Source: Nocardiopsis algeriensis
GTDB lineage: Bacteria; Actinomycetota; Actinomycetes; Streptosporangiales; Streptosporangiaceae
Length of the DNA stretch: 64,000 nucleotides
Direction: 5' to 3'
Assembly (NCBI RefSeq): GCF_014203695.1
Contig: NZ_JACHJO010000010.1
Span: 159,745 to 223,744, forward strand
Position numbers and translations under genes: made by a program. The notes beneath the pieces were generated by a model. That model had not been told where the DNA came from and made no database searches. It saw nothing but the letters and a program-made list of their open reading frames with translations. Each line of letters starts with the position of its first letter. Position 1 is the first letter of the stretch. Of the stretch, positions 28,201 through 35,702 are shown in pieces.

Positions 28201-28648
28201 CCAGGTCGCCGTCGACCTCGCCCAGGTCGTCCAGACGTGCGGTGAGGGACTGCTGGAGGCTGCGGCTCTCGGACCGCTCCTCCTCCAGTGTCTGCCTCAG
28301 TTCGTCCGAGCGCCGGGTGGGGTCGGCGTCGTCGGAGATGTAGATGGCGCTGGCGCTGCGCTCACGACCGAGCTGGTTGGCCAGCTTCACGATGAGGACG
28401 CCGACCTCGGCACGGTCCTGGATCTGGGAGTGGGTGACCGTGGAGACCGAAGCCTCGTAGACCCGTAGACCGCCGAGCGCGAGCGCGACGGCAGTGGGGA
28501 TGACGATGAGTGCCACCAGTCGGGAACGCACCCGCCAGTTACGTGGCCGCCACCAGTCGGGTCTGCGCTGAGGCGTGGCATCGGCGTGTTCGGCCTGCGC
28601 TGCCTCGCTCTGCGCGCTGGCCCCGTTTTTTGTCGCTCGTGTCGACAC
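25280..28648 (-). CDS. cvnA: Conservon sensor histidine-kinase-like protein (CvnA-like)
   Basis: CvnA is the membrane sensor of the conservon. In 1122 residues I see a cytoplasmic N-terminus, TM1 at about 44-62, an extracellular nitrate-sensor-like helical domain (about 65-350), TM2 and a HAMP region. A HATPase domain follows with LVENATSFSPHD, DSGIGM and GLFVVSRLA. No H-box phosphoacceptor is evident, as usual for CvnA. The last 450 residues are disordered, Ser/Gly/Pro-rich, and contain five tandem 9-residue repeats of the SDTGSFSRT type. The GTG at 28648 is preferred over the TTG at 28660 because AAAGG/GAGGG lies upstream. Confidence 0.92.
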   Translation of the reverse strand: MSTRATKNGASAQSEAAQAEHADATPQRRPDWWRPRNWRVRSRLVALIVIPTAVALALGGLRVYEASVSTVTHSQIQDRAEVGVLIVKLANQLGRERSASAIYISDDADPTRRSDELRQTLEEERSESRSLQQSLTARLDDLGEVDGDLANSRLQSVRTQLSTLEALRTEVDETRITVLPVVTKYRTVTRSLAEFNQTIADATDDPDLRESVNTLDALSNARDQLSYETALMSHALVRNTMTGGISEAIDSSRARYDNEISNFVESASPEQRTIFDTHFTGLEVSQVSTMRMRVMYRAERDADLSGVTSNDGPEDYQKVADTALERLQTVEEQIAEGIAAEAEDLRGAALVRALIDLVVVAAVLLAVFLLTSLVVRSLVRPLRTLEDGARRVAERDLPDAIARMQEEGAVPDQVKITPIEVDTNDEISEVAHAFDDVHRVALTLASDEAALRSNVNAMFVNLSRRSQTLVERQLRLIDGLEQSEQDSDRLSDLFQLDHLATRMRRNNENLLVLSGQDNTRKWAQPVPLVDVLRGAVSEVEQYERVNVRAPSHISVLGRPVNDVIHLVAELVENATSFSPHDTEVLVSAKALDNGSVQVEITDSGIGMAAEDLAAINARLASPPVIDVAVSRRMGLFVVSRLAHRHGIKVNLKEAHGGGTTAVAIVPPDLLITPVEGQHALGGADSRLELASGGPSTYADAEAAFASSSAPADPSDPWQSQEGGVGDMSGLPKRNPGTSRADEHPPSGQDLWSSGSSGSTSVWDKPERPSAGPSPVADSYDSQEEQQESTGRSLFDPAPRQDSGGSLFDRPAERSTDTGSFSRTSDTGSFSRPSDTGSFSRTSDTGAFRRPTTETGAFRRPVGADDAFGGSESGRDSSSDVLSGGDAYRGDETETFPAVSPSSSDSWGTDSRKPERPVAGNASDSTGGTGGSAGNWRSGLGETREGYGSTAYLSRRYGAAQGPSNTVVPPSPAGEDNDSLPIFDAIESNWFKRRSGSPTVDTTETGPIKQVSPEPKQRPEAQRPEPQQSSRTSAASESEWNSAADRGWKAARSVVEPTAGGLTTSGLPKRVPKANLVPGTAPKPENFKQMPVRSADRVRNRFSGFQKGVREGRSRLGEGSTEE
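26070..26210 (-). repeat. Tandem 27-bp repeats in the cvnA tail
   Basis: About five in-frame copies of a 27-bp unit encode the 9-residue motif TDTGSFSRT / SDTGSFSRP / SDTGAFRRP. Three central copies are nearly identical at DNA level, indicating recent expansion. The Thr/Ser-rich unit could be a phosphorylation or FHA-binding site; this is speculative. Confidence 0.8.
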
Positions 28649-29282
28649 GGACCCTCGCAACCTTTCGTGTCACCGCTGGGAACGGCTGTCGGTACCCAGG
28701 AACGATCGCTTCGGGCCGCGGGGACCCGTAGAAGCGGTGCGCCACCGGGCCGCCTGGCAGAGAAGCGGTGGGAGTGTGGGGAATGTGAAGACTGTCCGCC
28801 GGACTCGCCTGGGAAGAGAAGAGCCGCCCACCCGACGAAACATTCCAGCGGGTGCGCGTGCGGTGCATAGCGTATCAATGGGTGCGAAGGGTTCGCTTCG
28901 GTCCATCGGCGGAGCACCGGCAGGATCATCCTCGCCCGCCCTGCCCCATAGTGCCTACCTTGTCAGCATTATGACCAATTTTCCTGGTCAGGTACAGGGA
29001 CCGAAATCCCGTCCGGGAGGTAGGTAACTTTTTGAGCACACGATCGGTGCCCCACCACGGCCCCTCCGACACGGGATTGTGATCCTACGTATACGCAGGT
29101 CCCGGGGAAGAGGAGGAAGGGATGCTCGCACGGCACCTCCGCAGGCACTCTCCGTGATGACCGAAAAGCGGGGCGCTCCGGCCGGGCAGAACCGCGGTGA
29201 CTCTTGTTTCGGACACCGCCTTCCCCCGGCCCGAAACGGGGCCCGCCCCGGGTCTCCGGGTTCCCGCGACCCCCGCGACACC
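28649..29282. other. 634-bp intergenic region upstream of cvnA
   Basis: No convincing gene is seen. Short frames on both strands lack ribosome-binding sites and family features. The part nearest cvnA is GC-rich. An AT-richer patch at about 28950-29000 includes an inverted repeat and is the most likely promoter region for the cvn operon. Confidence 0.5.
28972..28990. promoter_or_regulatory. TGACCA-n7-TGGTCA inverted repeat upstream of cvnA
   Basis: Two perfect 6-bp arms are separated by ATTTTCC in the AT-rich patch 324 bp upstream of the cvnA start. The size fits a dimeric repressor site, but no regulator can be named. Confidence 0.35.
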
Positions 29283-29942
29283 TCAGACCTGTGATCCGAC
29301 CCTGACCTCGAACGAGCCCAGTTCCCCCGCGTCCACGAACAACTCGTCCCCCTGCTCCAGCGGCGGAGTGGCCACCGGGAGCAGGGCGCGCACCTCGCCC
29401 GGCCCGGGGGCCAGCCACGAATGCGCGAGGTCGACCGTGCCGCGCCCCAGCTCCCGCTCGTCGTCCTCGGCTCCGACCGGCAGCGGGCCCGACACCTCGT
29501 CGGCGGTGGTCAGGACCGGCCCCAGGCACAGCTGGAGGGGGCGGCCCCCGCCGTCCAGCCACAGGCAGGCGGGTGTGTAGGCGGCGGTCCCGTCCGCTCC
29601 TCCGACCGCGGCCGCGCCCACACGGGCCGAGCGGGTCCCGGCCGGGACCGGGTCGTCCACGGCGCGTACCAGTCCGGGGGCGATCTCCCACGCGTCGTCA
29701 CCCGAGCGGACCGGTACCGGCAGTGCGGGAGACACGGGCGCGCACATCCGCGCCTCGGGTTCGACGATGATCTCCACCGGCTCCGCGACCGCCCGGTCGA
29801 ACGCCTCGGCCAGCGCGTCGCCGCCGGCGGCCACCAGGTCGGCCAGTGCCCTGCGGTCCGGGCTGCCGAGCACGTCGCCGTCGTCCAGGGCCCCGGCGCG
29901 CTCGCCGCCGCCGCTCGGGGACAGGTAGGTCACCCAGCGCAT
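29283..29942 (-). CDS. Degenerate fumarylacetoacetate-hydrolase-like protein
   Basis: The N-terminus RWVTYLSPSGGGERAGALDDGDV and the C-terminal pattern LEQGDELFVDAGELGSFEVRVG resemble the start and end of FAH-family proteins. The 219-residue length is shorter than usual, and the metal-binding acidic residues (ExE and downstream Glu/Asp) and catalytic His-Glu pair are not visible. Catalysis is therefore doubtful. It may be a binding protein. ATG at 29942 is preceded by GGGAGGA. It lies 49 bp after a small CxxCxGxG protein and may be co-transcribed with it. No pathway genes for tyrosine or phenylacetate breakdown are adjacent. Confidence 0.6.
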   Translation of the reverse strand: MRWVTYLSPSGGGERAGALDDGDVLGSPDRRALADLVAAGGDALAEAFDRAVAEPVEIIVEPEARMCAPVSPALPVPVRSGDDAWEIAPGLVRAVDDPVPAGTRSARVGAAAVGGADGTAAYTPACLWLDGGGRPLQLCLGPVLTTADEVSGPLPVGAEDDERELGRGTVDLAHSWLAPGPGEVRALLPVATPPLEQGDELFVDAGELGSFEVRVGSQV

Positions 29943-29991
29943 CGTCGTCCTCCCTCGTTCGGAGCGGGAGCGGGAAGGCCCCGCACACACC

Positions 29992-30216
29992 TCAGAGGGC
30001 GGCGACCGGGCTGTGCTCCTTGCCCGTGCCCGCGCAACCGCGGCAGGGTTCGTCGACCCTGAGCCAGACGATCACCCCGCTGCCGTCCCGGTGCGGCCGC
30101 TCGGGACGCCACCAGCCGGTTCCCGAGCAGAAGCGGCACTCCATGCCGTCCCTGTCGCACCAGGTGCACGAAGAGATCGCACACCGCGTGTGCGTCGGTT
30201 CCCGCATCGGCTCCAT
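29992..30216 (-). CDS. Small CxxCxGxG zinc-binding protein
   Basis: The 74-residue protein carries three cysteine pairs: CTWC, CRFCSGTG and CRGCAGTG. The latter two are the CxxCxGxG repeats found in the zinc-binding region of DnaJ. Such small proteins are widespread in actinobacteria and may act as zinc-bound adaptors or RNA-binding proteins, but I cannot give a role. ATG at 30216 is preceded by a G-rich stretch (GGTGGGGG). An in-frame ATG three codons later is an alternative. It lies just upstream of the FAH-like gene. Confidence 0.6.
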   Translation of the reverse strand: MEPMREPTHTRCAISSCTWCDRDGMECRFCSGTGWWRPERPHRDGSGVIVWLRVDEPCRGCAGTGKEHSPVAAL

Positions 30217-30309
30217 GCGCCCCCACCGTCTCCCGCGAATCGCGACCAGATTCGCACATGCACGTGCACACGTCCACCCGGGGGCCCGTGTTCGGGAGGG
30301 GCGGCCGGA

Positions 30310-31344
30310 TCAGGCCGACTCGCGCACCACCAGCCCGGTCTCCAGGATGACCGTCTCGGAGTCGGAGGTGCGCGGAATGGCGACGTCCACGAGCAGGCGG
30401 GCCATCTCCCGCCCCATCTGGACCGTGGGCTGGTGGACGGTGGTGAGGGCGGGATCGCTGTGCCGGGCCATGATCGTGTCGTCGTAGCCGACCAGGGCGA
30501 CGTCCTCGGGCACCCGCAGGCCGCGGGACCGCAGGACGCGCAGGCCGCCGATGGCCATCATGTCGGAGGCGGCGAAGACGGCGTCGGGGCGGGATCCTCC
30601 GTCCAGCAACTCCTCCATGGCCCGGGCGCCGCCCTCGGAGCTGAAGTCACCCTGGACGACGAGGCGCTCGTCGAAGCCGATCCCGGCCTCCTCCAGCACC
30701 TTCCGGTAACCGCGCAGGCGCTCCACCCCGGCGTTCATGTCGAGGGGGCCGGTGATGGTCGCCACCCGCCGGCGGCCGCTCTCCAGCAGGTAGCGGACCG
30801 CCTCCTCGGCACCGCCGGCGTTGTCCGTGTCCACGCAGTAGGGGGCGGGCTGGTCGGGCGAGTGGGGCCGGCCTCCGTGCACGACCGGCACGCCGGCCGC
30901 CGACAGCCGGGCGGAGAGCGGGTCGTCGCTGTGCAGCGAGACCAGCAGCGCGCCGTCGACGTGGAACCCGGTGAGGTAGTCGCCGACCCTCTTGTGCTCG
31001 CTCTCCCCCCGGGCGGTGGTGAGCATGAGCTGGAGGTCGCGCTCGTGCAGCACCGAGCTGACGCCGCGGATGATGTCGGCGAAGAACGGGTCGGCGAACA
31101 GCCGGTCACGGGGTTCGGAGACCACCAGGGCGATCGTGTCGGTACGGCGGGTGACGAGGGTGCGCGCGGCCTGGTTGGGGCTGTAGCCCAGCTCGGCGAT
31201 CGCGTTGTGCACGGCCTCCCTGGTGCGCGGGCTCACCTGGGCGGATCCGTTGATCACCCGGGAGACGGTACCGCGGCCGACTCCGGCGCGCTCCGCCACC
31301 ATCTCCAGGGTCGGGCGCTGCCGACCGCCTCCGTTCTTGGCCAC
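30310..31344 (-). CDS. LacI-family regulator, probable CelR/CebR
   Basis: The 344-residue repressor has an N-terminal helix-turn-helix (TLEMVAERAGVGRGTVSRVING at about 11-32) with a hinge helix NQAARTLVTRRT. A periplasmic-binding-protein-like sugar domain follows (IALVVSEPRDRLFADPFFADII, ASDMMAIGGLRVLRSRGLRVPEDVALVGYDD). Next door is a GH1 beta-glucosidase whose promoter carries TGGGAGCGCTCCCA, the exact operator of Thermobifida CelR and Streptomyces CebR. A cello-oligosaccharide-responsive repressor is the likely role. The cebEFG transporter that usually neighbours cebR is absent here. GTG at 31344 follows GGGAGACC. Confidence 0.88.
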   Translation of the reverse strand: MAKNGGGRQRPTLEMVAERAGVGRGTVSRVINGSAQVSPRTREAVHNAIAELGYSPNQAARTLVTRRTDTIALVVSEPRDRLFADPFFADIIRGVSSVLHERDLQLMLTTARGESEHKRVGDYLTGFHVDGALLVSLHSDDPLSARLSAAGVPVVHGGRPHSPDQPAPYCVDTDNAGGAEEAVRYLLESGRRRVATITGPLDMNAGVERLRGYRKVLEEAGIGFDERLVVQGDFSSEGGARAMEELLDGGSRPDAVFAASDMMAIGGLRVLRSRGLRVPEDVALVGYDDTIMARHSDPALTTVHQPTVQMGREMARLLVDVAIPRTSDSETVILETGLVVRESA

Positions 31345-31439
31345 TTCTGGTCTCCCTCTGGGAAGTCGTGTTCCGCCGCGCCGGCACTCCTCCGGAAGCG
31401 GCGGTGGAATCGACGGGCCACACCCCCGCCGCGACGGCG

Positions 31440-31464
31440 CGGGGCGCCCCGGAGGGACGCCCCG
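31440..31464 (-). terminator. Terminator after the GH1 gene
   Basis: CGGGGCGCCCC pairs with GGGACGCCCCG around a GGA loop with a single mismatch. It lies 23 bp downstream of the GH1 stop and ahead of the regulator gene. Confidence 0.6.
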
Positions 31465-31487
31465 ACCGTCGGTGCAGAAGGGTGTGT

Positions 31488-32885
31488 CTAGCGCTCCGGG
31501 AACCGTCCCGTCGCGGCCAGCTGGGAGTACCAGAGCCCGCTGTCCTTGACCGTGCGGACCTGGCTCTCGTAGTCCACGTGCACGATCCCGAACCGGCGGG
31601 AGTATCCCCATGCCCACTCGAAATTATCCAGAAGCGACCACGCGAAGTACCCGCGCAGCGGCACACCCGACAGCAGGGCCTCCTTTGCGGCCCGCAGGTG
31701 GCCCTCGTAGTAGTCGAGGCGGTCGGTGTCGTGGACGCGCCCCTCGGGGGTGACGGTGTCCTCGAAGGCGCAGCCGTTCTCGGTGACGTAGATGTCGATG
31801 CCGCCGCTCTCGGCGGCCATCCTCGTCAGGACGTCGTACATGCCGGTGGGGTCGATCTCCCAGCCCATGTGGGTGACGGGCAGGCCCTGGGAGACGTGGA
31901 CCTCCTCGGGCTCGGCGCCCAGCCAGGCACCGCCCTCGCCGCTGACCAGCGCCGGGTCCAGGCCCTTGGCGGAGGCGGCCACGAACTCGGGCGAGTAGTA
32001 GTTGATGCCCAGGAAGTCCAGCGGCGCGGAGATGGTCTCCAGGTCCCCCTCCCGGACGAAGGAGAAGTCGCTGATCTCGGCGAGGTCGGCCACGACGTCG
32101 GCCGGGTAGCGGCCCTTGAACAGGGGGTCGGTGAAGATGCGGTTGCGCACCCCGTCGGCCCTGCGCGCGGCGCGCGCGTCGGCGGCGCTGGGGCCGTGGG
32201 GGCGGATGACCGCCTGGTTGTGGGCGAGGCCGACCCGGGCGGGGTGCCCGGTGGAGCGCAGCGCCTCGACCGCCAGGCCGTGGCCCAGGAGCAGGTGGTG
32301 GGTCGCGGCCAGGGCGGCGGCCGGGTCCTGGTGGCCGGGCGCGTGGTGGCCGTCGTAGTAGCCCAGGAAGGCCGAGCACCAGGGCTCGTTGATGGTCATC
32401 CAGTCGTTGACGCGGTCGCCGAGGGCCTCGGCCACCACGCGCGCGTACTCCTGGAAGCGGTAGGCGGTGTCGCGGGCGGGCCAGCCGCCGGCGTCCTCCA
32501 GGGGCTGGGGCAGGTCCCAGTGGTAGAGGGTGGCCCAGGGCCGGATCCCGGCCTCGAGCAGTGTGTCCACGAGGCGGTCGTAGAAGTCGATGCCGGCCTG
32601 GTTGACCTTGCCGCTGCCCTCGGGGAGGATCCGGGGCCAGGCGATCGAGAAGCGGTAGGCGTCGAGGTTGAGGCTCTTCATGAGCTCGACGTCCTCGGCG
32701 TAGCGGTTGTAGTGGTCGTCGGCGGGGTCACCGGTGTCGCCGCCGAGGACCTTGCCGGGGGTCTCGGCGAAGGTGTCCCAGATACTGCGGCCGCGGCCGT
32801 CCGCCGTGGTCGCGCCTTCGATCTGGAACGAGGCGGTCGCCGCCCCCCAGAGGAAGCCCTCAGGGAAATCGTTGCGGTTGCTCAC
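31488..32885 (-). CDS. GH1 beta-glucosidase
   Basis: The cytosolic GH1 enzyme should hydrolyse cellobiose and related beta-glucosides to glucose. The 465-residue TIM-barrel protein shows FLWGAATASFQIEGA near 11-25, the acid/base motif TINEPW with Glu167, LGINYYSPEF, and the nucleophile motif YVTENG near 370. WSLLDNFEWAWGYSRRFG at the end binds sugar. There is no signal peptide. GTG at 32885 follows GGAAGGTGC. A perfect CelR/CebR palindrome lies 36-57 bp upstream, and the LacI regulator gene is downstream, so expression is likely induced by cello-oligosaccharides. Confidence 0.95.
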   Translation of the reverse strand: MSNRNDFPEGFLWGAATASFQIEGATTADGRGRSIWDTFAETPGKVLGGDTGDPADDHYNRYAEDVELMKSLNLDAYRFSIAWPRILPEGSGKVNQAGIDFYDRLVDTLLEAGIRPWATLYHWDLPQPLEDAGGWPARDTAYRFQEYARVVAEALGDRVNDWMTINEPWCSAFLGYYDGHHAPGHQDPAAALAATHHLLLGHGLAVEALRSTGHPARVGLAHNQAVIRPHGPSAADARAARRADGVRNRIFTDPLFKGRYPADVVADLAEISDFSFVREGDLETISAPLDFLGINYYSPEFVAASAKGLDPALVSGEGGAWLGAEPEEVHVSQGLPVTHMGWEIDPTGMYDVLTRMAAESGGIDIYVTENGCAFEDTVTPEGRVHDTDRLDYYEGHLRAAKEALLSGVPLRGYFAWSLLDNFEWAWGYSRRFGIVHVDYESQVRTVKDSGLWYSQLAATGRFPER

Positions 32886-32920
32886 TGCTTCGGTAGCACC
32901 TTCCAGGACGAGGGGGAATC

Positions 32921-32942
32921 TTTATGGGAGCGCTCCCATAAA
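32921..32942. promoter_or_regulatory. CelR/CebR operator upstream of the GH1 gene
   Basis: The core TGGGAGCGCTCCCA is the published CelR/CebR binding site. Here it extends to a perfect 22-bp palindrome with TTTA/TAAA flanks. It is centred 46 bp upstream of the beta-glucosidase start. Confidence 0.88.
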
Positions 32943-33054
32943 AGAAGCAGAGAAGCACCCCGGGTGTCAATCGGCTCGGTGTACCCCGAAACCCAACCGT
33001 TACGACTCCGGAACGGGCGGCCCTGCCGCCGGGCCGCCCGTCGGGAAGAACCGG

Positions 33055-33942
33055 CTACTCCCCCGGCCGCGCGGACGGAGGAGCGCCTTCCGGGCCCCCG
33101 AGGGGAATGACCACTCCCTCCCAGCGCTCCTCCATGAAGCGCTGGACCTCCGCGCTGTGCAGCAGCTCGTCCAGGCGGACGACGTCCTCGGCCTCCGCGT
33201 CCTCCGAGCGCACCACCAGGCCGTTCGCGTACGGGTTGTCCTCGGTCTCCTCCCAGGCCAGCACGTCCGCCGACGAGGGCAGGTCCGCCTCCAGGGCGTA
33301 GTTGCCGTTGACCACGGCGGCGTCCAGGTCCTCGAGCGAACGCGGCAGCTGGGCCGCCTCCACCGGTGTGACGGTGATGCCGAGCGGGTTCTCCTCCACG
33401 TCGTCCTCCGTGGGCGAGTCCCCCGCGTCCTCGGCCAGCACGACCAGGCCGGACTCGGCCAGCAGGTTCAGCGCCCGCCCCATGTTCGAGGCGTCGTTGG
33501 GGACCCCGATCTCCGCTCCCTCCGGCAGATCGTCCAGTTCCGCGGCGGTACGGGAGTACAGCCCGAACGCCTCCAGGTGCACGTCCGACACGTAGGTGAG
33601 ATCGGCACCGGTGTTGCCCTCGAGGTACTCCTCCAGGAACGGCGCCGTCTGGTAGTAGTTGGCGTCCAGCTCCCCCTCGGCCAGGGCCGCGTTGGGCTGG
33701 TTGTAGTCGGTGTACTCCACGATCTCCAGCCGCAGACCCGCGTCCTCGGCCATGTTCTCCGCGACGAACTCCAGGATCTCGGCGTGGGGGGTCGGCGTGG
33801 CACCCACGCGCAGCGGGGTGAGCCCGTCCTCCCCGGTCCCCTCGCCCGCCCGCTCGCTGGGACTGCCGCACGCCGCCAGCAGGACCGCCGCGCCCGTCAC
33901 AGCGGCGGCCCGCGCCGCGCGCACCCTCGTTCTCCCTGTCAT
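33055..33942 (-). CDS. metQ: Methionine ABC transporter substrate-binding lipoprotein MetQ
   Basis: MetQ captures methionine outside the membrane for the MetNI importer. The 295-residue NlpA-family protein has a lipoprotein signal peptide with lipobox LAAC (Cys25). It then shows LRVGATPTPHAEILEFV, VEYTDYNQPNAALAEGELDANYYQTAPFLE and PNDASNMGRALNLL, the family hallmarks. The insert DAGDSPTEDDVEENPLGI is somewhat more acidic than usual. ATG at 33942 is preceded by GGAAGGAG. It is the last gene of metN-metI-metQ. Confidence 0.94.
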   Translation of the reverse strand: MTGRTRVRAARAAAVTGAAVLLAACGSPSERAGEGTGEDGLTPLRVGATPTPHAEILEFVAENMAEDAGLRLEIVEYTDYNQPNAALAEGELDANYYQTAPFLEEYLEGNTGADLTYVSDVHLEAFGLYSRTAAELDDLPEGAEIGVPNDASNMGRALNLLAESGLVVLAEDAGDSPTEDDVEENPLGITVTPVEAAQLPRSLEDLDAAVVNGNYALEADLPSSADVLAWEETEDNPYANGLVVRSEDAEAEDVVRLDELLHSAEVQRFMEERWEGVVIPLGGPEGAPPSARPGE

Positions 33943-34008
33943 CCCTGTCTCCTTCCGGTTCGGTCTCGGACGGCATCGGCGGGGTGGGGGGAGGGAGGAG
34001 GGGGTCAG

Positions 34009-34737
34009 TCAGCGGCGGGAGAGCCTGCGCACCAGCAGGTCGCCCAGGCTCTGGACGGCCTGCACGATGACCACGAGCAGGATGACGGTGGCCCACAGGT
34101 AGTGGTCGTTGAAGCGCTGGTAGCCCTCGCGGATGGCCAGGTCGCCCAGTCCCCCGCCGCCGATGGCGCCGGCCATCGCCGAGTAGGAGATGAGGGTGAC
34201 CACGGTCATGACCAGGCTCGCGATGAGCCCGGGCAGCGCCTCGGGGAGCATCACCTTGCCCACGATGGTGGCGCGGCGGGTGCCCATGGCGTGCGCGGCC
34301 TCGATCACGCCGCGGTCCACCTCGCGCAGGGCCGTCTCCACCAGGCGCGCGAAGAAGGGGATGGCGCCGATGCTCAGCGGGACGATCGCGGCGGTCGGCC
34401 CCAGGGTGGTGCCGACCAGGAACCGCGTCAGCGACAGCACGGCCACCATCAGCACGATGAAGGGAAGCGAGCGGCCGATGTTGACGATCGCGCCCAGCAC
34501 CGCCCGGACGGCGGGGGCCGGAGTGAGTCCGCCCTTGTCGGTGGTGACCAGCAGCACGCCCAGCGGCAGGCCGACCAGGAGGCTGACGAGGGTCGCCCAC
34601 ACCACCATGTAGACGGTGTCCAGGGTGGACAGCCACAGGTCGGGCCACATGTTCGGCCACTCGCGGAGGAAGTCGGTGACGGCGCCCACGGGTCCGGCCC
34701 CGGCGGCAAGGAGGAGATCGGCAGGGAGGGTGTTCAC
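34009..34737 (-). CDS. metI: Methionine ABC transporter permease MetI
   Basis: MetI forms the transmembrane channel of the MetNIQ importer. The 242-residue protein has five to six membrane helices and the EAA loop EAAHAMGTRRATIVGKVMLPEALPG that docks with the ATPase MetN. Further typical segments are NIGRSLPFIVLM and SAMAGAIGGGGLGDLAI. The GTG at 34737 overlaps the metN stop (GTGA), so the two are translationally coupled. metQ follows 66 bp downstream. Confidence 0.95.
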   Translation of the reverse strand: MNTLPADLLLAAGAGPVGAVTDFLREWPNMWPDLWLSTLDTVYMVVWATLVSLLVGLPLGVLLVTTDKGGLTPAPAVRAVLGAIVNIGRSLPFIVLMVAVLSLTRFLVGTTLGPTAAIVPLSIGAIPFFARLVETALREVDRGVIEAAHAMGTRRATIVGKVMLPEALPGLIASLVMTVVTLISYSAMAGAIGGGGLGDLAIREGYQRFNDHYLWATVILLVVIVQAVQSLGDLLVRRLSRR

Positions 34738-35702
34738 TTTCCGACCTCCTCGACCAGCAGGCCGCTGGTGGACAGGTAGCTGAGGGCCTCGGCCCGGCGG
34801 TCGCCGCGGATGGCCACGCCCAGGCGGCCGACCGACTGGCCGGCGACCTGCTCCACGCCGCCGCCGAGGATGTTGACGTCCACGTCGAAGCGGCGGGTGA
34901 GCTCGGACATGACCGGCATGTCGAAGGAGCGCGGGTAGGTCACGACCACCGTGTCGGATCCGCCGAGTTCGGGCAGGGGGAAGAGCGAGCGCGCCAGCAG
35001 GGAGCCGGGGGTGCCGATGAGGTCCAGCACCCGGCCCGACTCCAGGAAGGCGCCGTCCTCCATGATCGCGGCGGAGTCGCAGATCTTCTTGATCACGTCC
35101 ATCTCGTGGGTGATCAGCAGGATGGTCAGGCCCAGCTCGTCGCGCAGCCTGCGCAGCAGGGACAGGATGGAGTCGGTGGTGGCGGGGTCGAGCGCGGAGG
35201 TGGCCTCGTCGCTCAGCAGCACCTTGGGGCGTGAGGCCAGGGCACGGGCGATGCCGACCCGCTGCTTCTGGCCGCCGGAGAGCTGCGAGGGGTAGGCGCG
35301 GGCCTTGTCGGCCAGGCCGACCAGCTCCAGGAGCTCTCCCACGCGCGCACGGCGTTCGGCGCGCCCGACCCCGGAGACCTCCAGGGGGAAGCCGACGTTG
35401 CCCGCGACGGTGCGCGAGGACAGCAGCGCGAAGTGCTGGTGGACCATACCGATGCCGCGGCGGGCGGCGCGCAGCCGGGCACCGCGCAGGGCGGTGAGCT
35501 CCTCGCCGTCCACGGTGACGGTGCCCGTGTCGGGGCGCTCCAGGAGGTTGACGGAGCGCAGGAGGGTGCTCTTGCCCGCACCGCTCTGACCCACGACCCC
35601 GAAGATCTCACCGGGTTCCACGCGCAGGTCGACCCCGCGCAACGCGGCCACCCGGCTCTTCTTCAACCTGTAGACCTTGTGCAGGCCCACTGCGTCAATC
35701 AC
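34734..35702 (-). CDS. metN: Methionine ABC transporter ATPase MetN
   Basis: MetN powers methionine import. The 322-residue protein has Walker A GQSGAGKST, Q-loop HQHFALL, signature LSGGQKQR, Walker B VLLSDEATSALD and H-loop LLITHEMD. The C-terminal NIL/ACT-like domain (VDVNILGGGVEQVAGQSVGRLGV) senses methionine and gives trans-inhibition in MetN. The GTG at 35702 starts MIDAVGLHKVY and follows GGGAAG closely. Longer frames upstream lack family similarity. The 590-bp gap upstream should hold the promoter. I looked for a SAM riboswitch and could not identify one. Confidence 0.95.
   Translation of the reverse strand: MIDAVGLHKVYRLKKSRVAALRGVDLRVEPGEIFGVVGQSGAGKSTLLRSVNLLERPDTGTVTVDGEELTALRGARLRAARRGIGMVHQHFALLSSRTVAGNVGFPLEVSGVGRAERRARVGELLELVGLADKARAYPSQLSGGQKQRVGIARALASRPKVLLSDEATSALDPATTDSILSLLRRLRDELGLTILLITHEMDVIKKICDSAAIMEDGAFLESGRVLDLIGTPGSLLARSLFPLPELGGSDTVVVTYPRSFDMPVMSELTRRFDVDVNILGGGVEQVAGQSVGRLGVAIRGDRRAEALSYLSTSGLLVEEVGK

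Noticed and set aside
26615..28468. A 617-codon plus-strand frame opposite cvnA
   Set aside because: Shadow of cvnA; low-complexity composition and no start signal.
28586..29027. Small plus-strand genes in the cvnA upstream region
   Set aside because: Overlapping short frames in several phases, none with a Shine-Dalgarno or recognisable sequence.
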